Of a stretch of 64,000 bases of DNA, positions 53,619-61,444 are shown one piece after another. The translations under genes and the position numbers were made by a program. The notes beneath the pieces were generated by a model. That model was not told where the DNA came from. It saw only the letters and a program-made list of their open reading frames with translations, and made no database searches. Positions within the stretch are counted from its first letter, which is position 1. Each line of letters begins with the position of its first letter. The DNA lies in contig NZ_FNBD01000007.1 of NCBI RefSeq assembly GCF_900102165.1, positions 186,001 to 250,000 of the forward strand, given 5' to 3'. Origin of the DNA: Cellulophaga baltica (GTDB taxonomy: Bacteria; Bacteroidota; Bacteroidia; Flavobacteriales; Flavobacteriaceae).

Positions 53619-54284
53619 ATGAACTATTTGAAAATTACTTTTATTGGACTCTTAGCGCTAGCCACCACCAGCTGTCAATCTAAGACAAGAGAAACTAAGA
53701 ATACTCCTATAACTACTGAGGCTTCCGCTCAAGATTTGTCTTCTTATGAAACTGCCTATTTTGCAAGTGGTTGTTTCTGGTGTGTAGAAGCTATTTTTGA
53801 AAGTGTAAAAGGTGTTAAAGAGGTTGTCTCTGGTTATTCTGGAGGAAAAGAAAAAAATCCTACCTATGAGGCCGTTGGTTATGGTAGAACAACACATGCA
53901 GAAGCCGTTAAAGTTTATTACAATCCTAAAGAAGTAAGTTTTGAAACCTTAGTAAAGGTATACTTTGGCTCTCATGACCCAACAACTGTAGACGGCCAAC
54001 GTCCTGATATGGGAAAACAATATAGATCAATTGCCTTTTATAAAGATGATCGTGAGAAAAAAATTATTGAAGCTTATATGGCTAAATTAAAAAATGATAA
54101 GATCTATAATAAGCCATTAGCTACAGAGGTTACCAAATTTGAAATCTTTTATGATGCAGAAGATTATCATCAAGATTATGAAAAAAAACACCCTGACAAT
54201 TCTTACATAAGAGGTGTATCAGTGCCAAGATTAAAGAAATTTCAAAGTAAATTCCCAGAGTTAATAAAGAAAAATTCTCATTAA
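53619..54284 (+). CDS. msrA: Peptide methionine sulfoxide reductase MsrA, lipoprotein
   Basis: A 221-residue protein with a lipoprotein signal (LLALATTSCQS, Cys19) and the MsrA core: the catalytic Cys in YFASGCFWCVEAIF, GYSGGKEKNPTYE, HDPTTVDGQRPDMGKQYRS and FYDAEDYHQDY. It reduces S-methionine sulfoxide in oxidised envelope proteins. A single gene; its stop is 1 base from the convergent gene's stop. Confidence 0.93.
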   Translation: MNYLKITFIGLLALATTSCQSKTRETKNTPITTEASAQDLSSYETAYFASGCFWCVEAIFESVKGVKEVVSGYSGGKEKNPTYEAVGYGRTTHAEAVKVYYNPKEVSFETLVKVYFGSHDPTTVDGQRPDMGKQYRSIAFYKDDREKKIIEAYMAKLKNDKIYNKPLATEVTKFEIFYDAEDYHQDYEKKHPDNSYIRGVSVPRLKKFQSKFPELIKKNSH

Positions 54285-54285
54285 A

Positions 54286-55812
54286 CTATTCTAAAACTAC
54301 GGTACTATACTTAGCATTGATTCTTAGGTTTTTAGTCGTGTTTTTCGAAATATGATAGCCTCTACTCAAGGTTGTCCTATCATTTTTGGTTTTCACTAAA
54401 TGTAGTATACTAGGTGCTATTAATTTAGAATTCTCCCCATTTACAGTAATTGTAAATGGGGATATTGGTAGTTCACAACGAAGCGTTCCGTTTTGCACAG
54501 AAACATCTATAGCTGAGAAATCTTTATTTATTTCATGAATAGCTAAAGATCCAAAATTATTTTCCGCAAAAATATTCTGCAACAAATGCCCTATAATAAC
54601 TTCTGATGATGTTGCACTTAGAGTAATATTCTTAGCGGTATTTATAGACACCTTATCAGAATAACTCACTTTTAGCTTGCCATAATTCCAATTTTGAATA
54701 TTGATTGGCGAATATGAAGCATCAATTTGTGTTTGAGCACCATCAATACTATTTGCGTATAAACCGGCATAGGCAAAAGTTCCTTGAATATTTTTAGTAT
54801 TTTCTGCAAGCTTAACTTCGCCATGACGTACATTTAATTTAAGAGTTACTGACTTAGGCATTTTTATTTTAATGTACTTTTTTACTTTTATTTTAGAATT
54901 ACTACCCTGTGCATTAGATGACTGGTAGTATACATTAGGCATCGTTAAGTAGCTAAATGATGCCGAATCATTAAGAATAGTATCTATTCTTCTACCTGTA
55001 AATTGGTGCTTTTTATGTTGCGATTTGTCTTTCAACGCTTCAAGCAGCGCTCCTCTCCTCTCTTCATACTCTGCCTTACGCTCCTCTAAGAGTTCCTTCC
55101 TTTCTTCCAATTCACCAAAACGTTCCGCACGTGCAGCGGTCAATCTTGCCCTGCGCTCTTCATAAGCACTTTCTCTAGCACTCATCATTTCCTGTCTTAT
55201 TTTTTCTGCCTTATGCTTTTCGGATTCTACCTTTTTTTCCAATTCTTTAAAGGCTTTCCTATCTTTTTCAGAAAAGCCCTCATCAAGCTCTTTTTGCCAC
55301 TTTTTCATATAAGCATCTCCCTCTTTTTTAAAGGCTTCAAAATTAAATTCTGGAACATTTATTCTAGGAATTTCAGGGAATTCAAGAGAATCTAGCATAA
55401 ATGTCAGTTCTTCTATTTCTGGCAATTCTTCTATTTCCGGTAATTCGAATTCATTAAAATCCCATGAACTTTTAAATCCGCCTGGAGCATGAAGCGTCGT
55501 CCAAGAATTCTGCGCTCCCGAAGCAATGTTTATTTGACGACTATTCCCCGTAATATTTAATTCATTTTGCTTGAAATACTTTTCCATATCTTTTGGAGAA
55601 GCCCCTTCTATAGCGATTACTACTTCAATTTCTACTTGGTCTTTGTTCCATGTTTCAAACTCAATATCCGTATGTGATGTATTGAGTTTTATAATGGCAT
55701 CCTTATTTACATTATAATTTTCAATATACGTTTTAGTTTGCTTTTGTGCCGCTGCAGAAGCCACGGCAAAGAGAAACACTACTAGTAACTTATATGCTGA
55801 TTGCTGTTTCAT
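54286..55812 (-). CDS. Exported protein with charged coiled coil and DUF4097-like domain
   Basis: A 508-residue protein with a signal peptide (LLVVFLFAVASAAAQ). After a beta-rich start comes an acidic patch (ELPEIEELPEIEELTF), then a long charged helix (about residues 155-265, rich in Glu/Arg/Lys such as ERRARLTAARAERFGELEER), and a C-terminal repetitive beta domain resembling DUF4097 (MPKSVTLKLNVRHGEVKLAE). DUF4097 proteins often follow ECF sigma and anti-sigma genes in Bacteroidota. It overlaps the preceding gene by 23 bases, so is translationally coupled to it. Confidence 0.7.
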   Translation of the reverse strand: MKQQSAYKLLVVFLFAVASAAAQKQTKTYIENYNVNKDAIIKLNTSHTDIEFETWNKDQVEIEVVIAIEGASPKDMEKYFKQNELNITGNSRQINIASGAQNSWTTLHAPGGFKSSWDFNEFELPEIEELPEIEELTFMLDSLEFPEIPRINVPEFNFEAFKKEGDAYMKKWQKELDEGFSEKDRKAFKELEKKVESEKHKAEKIRQEMMSARESAYEERRARLTAARAERFGELEERKELLEERKAEYEERRGALLEALKDKSQHKKHQFTGRRIDTILNDSASFSYLTMPNVYYQSSNAQGSNSKIKVKKYIKIKMPKSVTLKLNVRHGEVKLAENTKNIQGTFAYAGLYANSIDGAQTQIDASYSPINIQNWNYGKLKVSYSDKVSINTAKNITLSATSSEVIIGHLLQNIFAENNFGSLAIHEINKDFSAIDVSVQNGTLRCELPISPFTITVNGENSKLIAPSILHLVKTKNDRTTLSRGYHISKNTTKNLRINAKYSTVVLE

Positions 55813-56374
55813 TTTTTGATGATTTTAATTCGATTAATGTATCTTTTAGTTTTTGCAACAACCGTAAACGCAACTGTAGATTTTGAATTAATGCAGAAAT
55901 AGTTTGATCATTTGGCCCTATGGTATTTAGTTCTTTATTCAAACGCTGATATTCAACATTTAATTCCGCCAATCGTTCCATGAATCCATCTACAAGATCC
56001 TTATTCTCCTGAGAAACCTCTAACTTTGCCAACTCTAAATTAATGGTAGCCAAGTAGTAATTCTCTACTTTTTTAAGATCCGGAGATAAATCTCCTAAGG
56101 ATATTTCTTGAACATCAGTTTTTGAAGCTGATTTTACTAAGGTGGTACCTTCCTCAGGTAGCCCTACTTCTTTGTTTACAAAGAAATATACCCCAATGCT
56201 GATCAAGATAAACAGTGCTGCTGCAATTTTCAGAAAAAAGAGTATAGGTCTAGGTTTACGTTCTGGAAATTCTTGATGCAAGCGTTCTGAAAAGCGCGCT
56301 CTATGTCCAGAATTTAGCCTAGGCTTCTTTTGCTCTTCGGCATCCTTACAAAGCGTTCTAAGATCTTGATTCAT
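55790..56374 (-). CDS. Single-pass membrane protein, probable anti-sigma factor
   Basis: A 194-residue protein with a cytoplasmic basic N-terminus (RARFSERLHQEFPERKPRP), one transmembrane helix (about residues 45-64, FFLKIAAALFILISIGVYFF) and a helical periplasmic domain. It overlaps the sigma gene by 17 bases and the DUF4097-like gene by 23, a tight operon. No zinc anti-sigma motif is visible. The role is inferred from topology and location. Confidence 0.6.
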   Translation of the reverse strand: MNQDLRTLCKDAEEQKKPRLNSGHRARFSERLHQEFPERKPRPILFFLKIAAALFILISIGVYFFVNKEVGLPEEGTTLVKSASKTDVQEISLGDLSPDLKKVENYYLATINLELAKLEVSQENKDLVDGFMERLAELNVEYQRLNKELNTIGPNDQTISALIQNLQLRLRLLQKLKDTLIELKSSKNETAISI

Positions 56375-56915
56375 ATTCTTTCTTCTTTAATTTATCTTTT
56401 AAATAAGCTTTACCTCTCATTAATTGCGTTCTACAAGTGGTTTCTTGAATACCTAAAACCTGAGCAATTTCAGCATGATCATATCCTTCTAGTAAGTAGA
56501 GCAGTAACACATACCTATATTTCTCAGAAATAGTATGTATAGCCGTCCGCACTTCTTCTATCGTAATTGACGCTTCTATGTTCCAATCTTCATCTTCAAC
56601 CACAAGTATCCTATTTTCTTCTAACGGAACATGCTCCGTGCGCTTTGCTTTTAGAAAATCTATACACTTATGAACTACAATTGTTTTTAACCATGCACCG
56701 AATGTTACCTCTCCTTTAAATTGATGAATTTTTTGAAAAGCTTTAATAAATGATTCTTGCAAAACGTCTTCTGCATCATCACTATTTCGTACAAATCTCA
56801 TCACTACGCAAAACATACCATCACAGTACTTATCATAGAGTTTCATTTGCGCTCTACGATCGTTAGCCTTGCATTGCTCAATTAAATCTGTTTGGAATTT
56901 TAACAATTTTTCCAA
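56358..56915 (-). CDS. ECF-type RNA polymerase sigma factor
   Basis: A 185-residue sigma-70-family protein with region 2 (SDDAEDVLQESFIKAFQKIH, then FGAWLKTIVVHKCIDFLKAK) and region 4 (SEKYRYVLLLYLLEGYDHAE, then ETTCRTQLMRGKAYLKDKL). It heads a three-gene operon with a membrane anti-sigma candidate and a DUF4097-like exported protein. Its own promoter region contains TGCAAC-N16-CGTC (56944-56969), an ECF-type promoter that suggests positive autoregulation. Confidence 0.93.
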   Translation of the reverse strand: MEKLLKFQTDLIEQCKANDRRAQMKLYDKYCDGMFCVVMRFVRNSDDAEDVLQESFIKAFQKIHQFKGEVTFGAWLKTIVVHKCIDFLKAKRTEHVPLEENRILVVEDEDWNIEASITIEEVRTAIHTISEKYRYVLLLYLLEGYDHAEIAQVLGIQETTCRTQLMRGKAYLKDKLKKKEYESRS

Positions 56916-56943
56916 GTTAGTTTATAGTTGTTGTTATCTTAAA

Positions 56944-56969
56944 GACGATGACTTTATTGCAGTGTTGCA
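56944..56969 (-). promoter_or_regulatory. Candidate ECF sigma promoter, TGCAAC-N16-CGTC
   Basis: On the minus strand TGCAAC and CGTC are separated by exactly 16 bases, the geometry of ECF promoters (an AAC-bearing -35 and a CGTC -10). The -10 ends 29 bases before the sigma factor start at 56915. Autoregulation is inferred. Confidence 0.55.
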
Positions 56970-56985
56970 AAAAAGTTTAGATTTG
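56957..56985 (+). promoter_or_regulatory. Candidate promoter of galM-like gene
   Basis: TTG (56957-56959), 18 bases, then TAGATTTG (56978-56985). It lies 20 bases before the TTG start at 57005 and overlaps the divergent ECF promoter, so the two could compete. Confidence 0.6.
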
Positions 56986-57004
56986 TTTTATAAAATTTTC
57001 TGTT

Positions 57005-57907
57005 TTGATTCAAAATACAATTAAAAATGACAAAATTGAGCTGACGGTTCTTGATTTTGGTGCTATTATTCAAAAGATAATCGTAAAAGATAAATATGGG
57101 ACCCCTACAAATATGGTGGTGGGTTTTGATGAACCAGAAGATTATTTAAGCAACCCTATGTTTTTAGGTGCTTGCATAGGGCGCTATGCCGGAAGAATCT
57201 CTCAAGGGGGATTTTCACTAGATGGTAAAACATACTCTATTCATGAAGAAGACGGCGTTCATTTACATGGCGGAATTGCGGGTTTTAACACAAAAACATT
57301 TGAGGTAACTCATATGAATCACGGCACGAAACCTTTCATCCAACTTTCTTATGTAAGTGAACATTTAGAAGAAGGTTATCCCGGAATTTTAAACGTAACC
57401 GTTACTTATACGTTAGATGATGATGCACTAATCATAACACATGAAGCGAGCACCGACCAAAAAACAGTAGTTAACTTAACCAATCACTCCTATTTTAAAT
57501 TAGATTCTACAGAAGAGGTAAATCATTATACCTTACAATTAGATTGCTCAAAGGTTTTAGCTACTCATGACAATCTTATCCCTACTGGAGAATTAATAGA
57601 GGTATCTAAAACAAAATATGATTTTTTAGAACGTACACCACTAGCAAACACACGACTAGATACTCCATTTGTAATTGATAAGCGTCATGAAATTTGCGCA
57701 TCGGCCTATTCAGAAATTTCAGGTATTACGCTGGAAGTAACAACCAACCAACCGGCAGTTGTAATTTACACTCCGGAAACAACAGGTTCTATCTGTTTTG
57801 AAACTCAAAATTATCCTGACGCTCCCAATCATCCTAATTTTCCATCAAGCGTGCTAACACCTGAAGACACCTATTATAACCAATCTACTTTTAGATTTAA
57901 AGTATAA
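57005..57907 (+). CDS. Aldose 1-epimerase (galactose mutarotase)
   Basis: A 300-residue beta-sandwich enzyme interconverting alpha and beta anomers of hexoses. Conserved segments: IGRYAGRIS, VHLHGG (catalytic region), VVNLTNHSYFKL and the terminal ETQNYPDAPNHPNFPSSVL with LTPEDTYYNQSTFRF. It has no signal peptide, so cytoplasmic. The start is TTG 57005, the only reasonable one since no ATG precedes the conserved LDFGAI; the short leader after the promoter agrees with it. Confidence 0.92.
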   Translation: MIQNTIKNDKIELTVLDFGAIIQKIIVKDKYGTPTNMVVGFDEPEDYLSNPMFLGACIGRYAGRISQGGFSLDGKTYSIHEEDGVHLHGGIAGFNTKTFEVTHMNHGTKPFIQLSYVSEHLEEGYPGILNVTVTYTLDDDALIITHEASTDQKTVVNLTNHSYFKLDSTEEVNHYTLQLDCSKVLATHDNLIPTGELIEVSKTKYDFLERTPLANTRLDTPFVIDKRHEICASAYSEISGITLEVTTNQPAVVIYTPETTGSICFETQNYPDAPNHPNFPSSVLTPEDTYYNQSTFRFKV

Positions 57908-57933
57908 AAAAAAGCCCGTATTAACGGGCTTTC
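57905..57933 (-). terminator. Bidirectional terminator between galM-like and ohr-like genes
   Basis: AAAGCCCGT and ACGGGCTTT form a 9-base-pair GC-rich stem. On the minus strand it is followed by a run of T, serving the Ohr-like gene; on the plus strand only TTTCC follows, so it is weaker for galM. Confidence 0.85.
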
Positions 57934-57961
57934 CTATTATAATCTGATTTATCAACCTGCG

Positions 57962-58387
57962 TTATTCATCTAAAAGCAAATTAAGATTTACGGTGATATT
58001 ATCTCTTGTAGCTTTACTGTAAGGACAAATTTCATGAGCGGCATTGATTAACTCCTCTCCTTTTTCCTTATCTACTGTTGGTAAATATGCGTCTAAGGTA
58101 GCCTCAATATTAAAACCGTCCTCATCTTTACCAAAACCAATAATCGCAGTAACACTAAAATCTCCTAAATCATCTACTCCATTGTCCTTAGCTACTGCTT
58201 GAAGGGCACCAGCAAAGCAAGTTGAATATGCGGCCGCAAATAATTGTTCTGGATTTGTATATTTCTCTTCAATAGGATCTCTTCCATTTGGCATTTTCAC
58301 ATCTAAATCAATCAATCCGCCTTCGGTTGTTACATGACCAGATCTACCACCTGTATTTGTTGCACTTGACTCAAATATTGTTTTCAT
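57962..58387 (-). CDS. Organic hydroperoxide resistance protein (Ohr/OsmC family)
   Basis: A 141-residue thiol peroxidase. The Ohr subfamily marks are TNTGGRSGHVTT at the N-terminus, NPEQLFAAAYSTCFAGAL with the peroxidatic Cys and HEICPYSKATRDN with the resolving Cys. It reduces organic hydroperoxides with lipoyl-protein thiols. Monocistronic, with a strong terminator. Confidence 0.92.
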   Translation of the reverse strand: MKTIFESSATNTGGRSGHVTTEGGLIDLDVKMPNGRDPIEEKYTNPEQLFAAAYSTCFAGALQAVAKDNGVDDLGDFSVTAIIGFGKDEDGFNIEATLDAYLPTVDKEKGEELINAAHEICPYSKATRDNITVNLNLLLDE

Positions 58388-58515
58388 TTCAATTTATTTT
58401 AACGTTTAAGACCATAATATACTAATAGAAGAAACGCTTACGAAAAATGAATTATTAAATTTGTGTGAATGTTTCACAAAAAACCTTATTTTCCTAAAAA
58501 TCACGTATCATCTCT

Positions 58516-59601
58516 TTGAAAAAAAACAATAAAATATCTGCATTTGAAGAAAAAGAAGGAATACATCTTACCGATGTTTCTAATGAAGCCTCTATTGCTA
58601 AAATAAAAAACTTTAGAAAAAGACAACCTTCAGTAGCTTCTCTAATTCAAGGAATACGAGATGGAGATAAAACAGCCTTAAGCAGAGCCATCACCTTAGT
58701 AGAAAGTAAAAATAAAACGCATTTAGTGCAAGCAAATCAAATTATTGAAGCTTGTATTGCAGATAAAAAAAACACCTTACGTATTGGCATCACAGGAGTT
58801 CCCGGTGTTGGTAAAAGTACTTTTATTGAAGTCTTGGGTAAATATCTTACGAATCAAGGAAAAAAAGTAGCTGTTTTAGCCGTAGACCCTACAAGCTCTT
58901 TGAGTAAAGGAAGTATTTTAGGTGACAAAACTAGAATGGAAGTTTTGGTAAGAGATGAAAATGCTTTTATAAGACCCTCTCCCTCTGAAGATTCTTTAGG
59001 AGGTGTCGCTAGAAAAACAAGAGAATCTATTATTCTATGTGAAGCTGCTCATTTTGATGTTATTCTAATTGAAACTGTAGGAGTTGGCCAAAGTGAAACA
59101 GCAGTTCACGGTATGGTAGACTTTTTTTTACTCTTAAAGCTTGCCGGAGCAGGAGATGAATTACAAGGTATAAAAAGAGGTATCATGGAAATGACCGATA
59201 CCATTGTGATTAATAAAGCGGATGGCAAAAATAAACAAGCTGCGAATCTAGCAAAAATAGAATTTACTCGGGCGCTACATTTTTATCCTCCAAAAGAAAA
59301 TGGTTGGGTGCCTAAAGTACTACAATGTTCTGCTTTAGAAAATGAAGGTATTTCTGAAGTATGGCAGACCATTCTAAACTTCAAAGATGCTACTGCTGAC
59401 GCTATCTATGACAAAAGAAAATACCAGAATAAGTTTTGGCTTCTACAAACCATAGAAGATAATTTAAAAATGCAGTTTTATGAAGATACTGCAATACAAC
59501 AGCAGCTAGAACAACTTACTACACTGGTAATGAACGCCAAAGTGTCTCCGTTTGTTGCTGCTGAGCAATTGCTGGCCTTACATCAAAAAAAACTTAAATA
59601 A
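58516..59601 (+). CDS. meaB: Methylmalonyl-CoA mutase-associated GTPase MeaB
   Basis: A 361-residue G3E-family GTPase (ArgK/MeaB) that protects and loads adenosylcobalamin-dependent mutases. Walker A is GITGVPGVGKSTFIE, then LAVDPTSSLSKGSILGDKTR, the switch LIETVGVGQSE and the NKAD base motif in VINKADG. The start is TTG 58516, since no in-frame ATG comes before the conserved N-terminal helices. The mutase genes themselves are not in the window. Confidence 0.93.
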   Translation: MKKNNKISAFEEKEGIHLTDVSNEASIAKIKNFRKRQPSVASLIQGIRDGDKTALSRAITLVESKNKTHLVQANQIIEACIADKKNTLRIGITGVPGVGKSTFIEVLGKYLTNQGKKVAVLAVDPTSSLSKGSILGDKTRMEVLVRDENAFIRPSPSEDSLGGVARKTRESIILCEAAHFDVILIETVGVGQSETAVHGMVDFFLLLKLAGAGDELQGIKRGIMEMTDTIVINKADGKNKQAANLAKIEFTRALHFYPPKENGWVPKVLQCSALENEGISEVWQTILNFKDATADAIYDKRKYQNKFWLLQTIEDNLKMQFYEDTAIQQQLEQLTTLVMNAKVSPFVAAEQLLALHQKKLK

Positions 59602-59634
59602 AAAGCATAAATTTGCAGCTTCAATTTAATTACT

Positions 59635-60591
59635 ATGACTGTTTTAACTGATGCGCTTCTTTCTATTGTTGTTCCTTTATATAACGAAGAAGACAATGTT
59701 GTTTTGCTTACGGAGAAAATCCATGAAAGTTTGGTTGGTTACAACTATCAAATTATCTACATCGATGATTTTTCTAAGGATGCCACACGCATGGTTGTTA
59801 AAAAAATGAATGATCAAAAAGTTCACTTAATAGAATTGAAGAAAAATTATGGCCAAAGCTTGGCATTGGCTGCAGGTATAGATTATGCCGAAGGAGATTA
59901 TATTATCACTATGGATGGTGATTTACAAAATGATCCAAGCGATATTCCCGAGATGTTGTCTTATGCTATTGAAGGCGAGTATGATTTAATTACTGGTATT
60001 CGTCAAAAAAGAAAAGATTCTCTAGTTAAGAAAATCCCTTCTAAGATTGCCAACTTTTTAGTAAGACGTGTCACCAAGTTAGACATTAAAGATAATGGTT
60101 GCGCTTTAAAAGTTTTCACAAAAGATATTGCGAAGGACTTAAATTTGTACGGTGAAATGCATCGTTTTATTACGCTATTAGCACATTTAGAAGGCGCACA
60201 GATAAAGCAAGTTCCTGTAAAACACCATGCTAGGCATGCAGGAGTTTCTAAATATGGTTTAGAAAGAGTATTTAAAGTTATTGCCGATATGATGTTGTTA
60301 TTATTCATTCGTAAATACTTTCAAAGACCCATTCACTTATTTGGAATATTTGGTGTTTTACTAATGCTTTTAGGGGGCTTAATTAATATCTACTTATTAG
60401 TGATAAAATTAATGGGCGAAGATATTGGAAATCGTCCTCTTTTAATTTTTGGTTTGATGTTTATTCTTGCTGGGATACAACTATTCACTATAGGAATTGT
60501 TATGGAGTTATTAATTAGAACCTACTATGAATCTCAACAGAAGCGACCATACCGAATTAAAAAAATTCTTGTAGGTGATAAAGCCCAATAA
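59635..60591 (+). CDS. Membrane-anchored family 2 glycosyltransferase (GtrB/DPM1-like)
   Basis: A 318-residue GT2 enzyme: SIVVPLYNEEDNV at the start, IDDFSKD, the DxD-type MDGDLQNDPSDIP, an HHARHAGVSKYGLERVFKV region and two C-terminal helices (about residues 235-255 and 265-290). Such enzymes load a sugar onto undecaprenyl or dolichyl phosphate. It is translationally coupled (17-base overlap) to a flippase-like protein and is likely part of a cell-surface glycan route with the GT39 and PAP2 genes on the opposite strand. Confidence 0.9.
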   Translation: MTVLTDALLSIVVPLYNEEDNVVLLTEKIHESLVGYNYQIIYIDDFSKDATRMVVKKMNDQKVHLIELKKNYGQSLALAAGIDYAEGDYIITMDGDLQNDPSDIPEMLSYAIEGEYDLITGIRQKRKDSLVKKIPSKIANFLVRRVTKLDIKDNGCALKVFTKDIAKDLNLYGEMHRFITLLAHLEGAQIKQVPVKHHARHAGVSKYGLERVFKVIADMMLLLFIRKYFQRPIHLFGIFGVLLMLLGGLINIYLLVIKLMGEDIGNRPLLIFGLMFILAGIQLFTIGIVMELLIRTYYESQQKRPYRIKKILVGDKAQ

Positions 60592-61444
60592 AAAAATAGT
60601 TACAGCACTTAAAATTAGTATAAGTGCCGTATTACTCTATTTTGTTTTTACAAAAATTAATTACACAGATGTTTTTAGTACGTTAAAAAAAACGAACCCA
60701 TACTACTTAGGCTTGGCTGCGCTTTTTTTTATTATTTCTAAAGTAGTTTCTGCTTATAGAGTCAACCTCTATTTTCACTTATTACATGTATTCTTGACTC
60801 CTTTAAGTAATTTAAAACTGTACGCTTTAGGTATGTTTTACAATTTGTTTCTACCAGGAGGTATTGGTGGCGATGCCTACAAAGGATACATAATTAAAAA
60901 AGAGTTCCCAGTAGACACTAAAAGAATTGTAGCTGTATTGGTATTAGATCGTTTAAGCGGTTTGTTATTACTTTTTATATACGCATGCCTACTTATTACT
61001 TTTCTAGATGTAAGCTTCTTAAACGCTATTGAAATCTATGCTGTAGCTGCAATAGTTTTAAGTATCGTCGTTTTTTATCTGCTTACTAAAAAGTTTTTCA
61101 ACTATGTGCTTCCCATTTTTTGGAAAACATTTGGGTATTCTGCTTTGGTGCAATTAGCACAATTAATAAGCGTCTTATTTATATTAAAAGCATTGAATTT
61201 TGAAAGTAATACGGTAGCCTATCTCTTTATCTTTCTTATATCGTCTATTGTATCTGTAATTCCGTTAACCATTGGCGGAATAGGAAGTAGAGAATTAACT
61301 TTCTTCTATGGAGCAACGCTCTTAAATTTAGATGAGAACACTTCTATAAGTATCAGTATGGTATTTTTCTTAATTACAGCAGCCGTATCTTTTATAGGAA
61401 TATATTACCACTTTAAAAGACCTAAGCTACAAACCAAGTCTTAA
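60575..61444 (+). CDS. Flippase-like membrane protein (lysylphosphatidylglycerol synthase TM / AglD family)
   Basis: A 289-residue protein with about eight hydrophobic helices and the family blocks ISKVVSAYRVNLYF, FYNLFLPGGIGGDAYKGYII and VLVLDRLSGLLLLFIY near the middle, with GGIGSRELTFFYGA late. Its family, earlier named after the membrane half of MprF, is often found with GT2 enzymes and may help flip lipid-linked sugars. The start ATG at 60575 overlaps the GT2 gene by 17 bases. It converges with the GT39 gene, the last four bases overlapping. Confidence 0.85.
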   Translation: MIKPNKKIVTALKISISAVLLYFVFTKINYTDVFSTLKKTNPYYLGLAALFFIISKVVSAYRVNLYFHLLHVFLTPLSNLKLYALGMFYNLFLPGGIGGDAYKGYIIKKEFPVDTKRIVAVLVLDRLSGLLLLFIYACLLITFLDVSFLNAIEIYAVAAIVLSIVVFYLLTKKFFNYVLPIFWKTFGYSALVQLAQLISVLFILKALNFESNTVAYLFIFLISSIVSVIPLTIGGIGSRELTFFYGATLLNLDENTSISISMVFFLITAAVSFIGIYYHFKRPKLQTKS

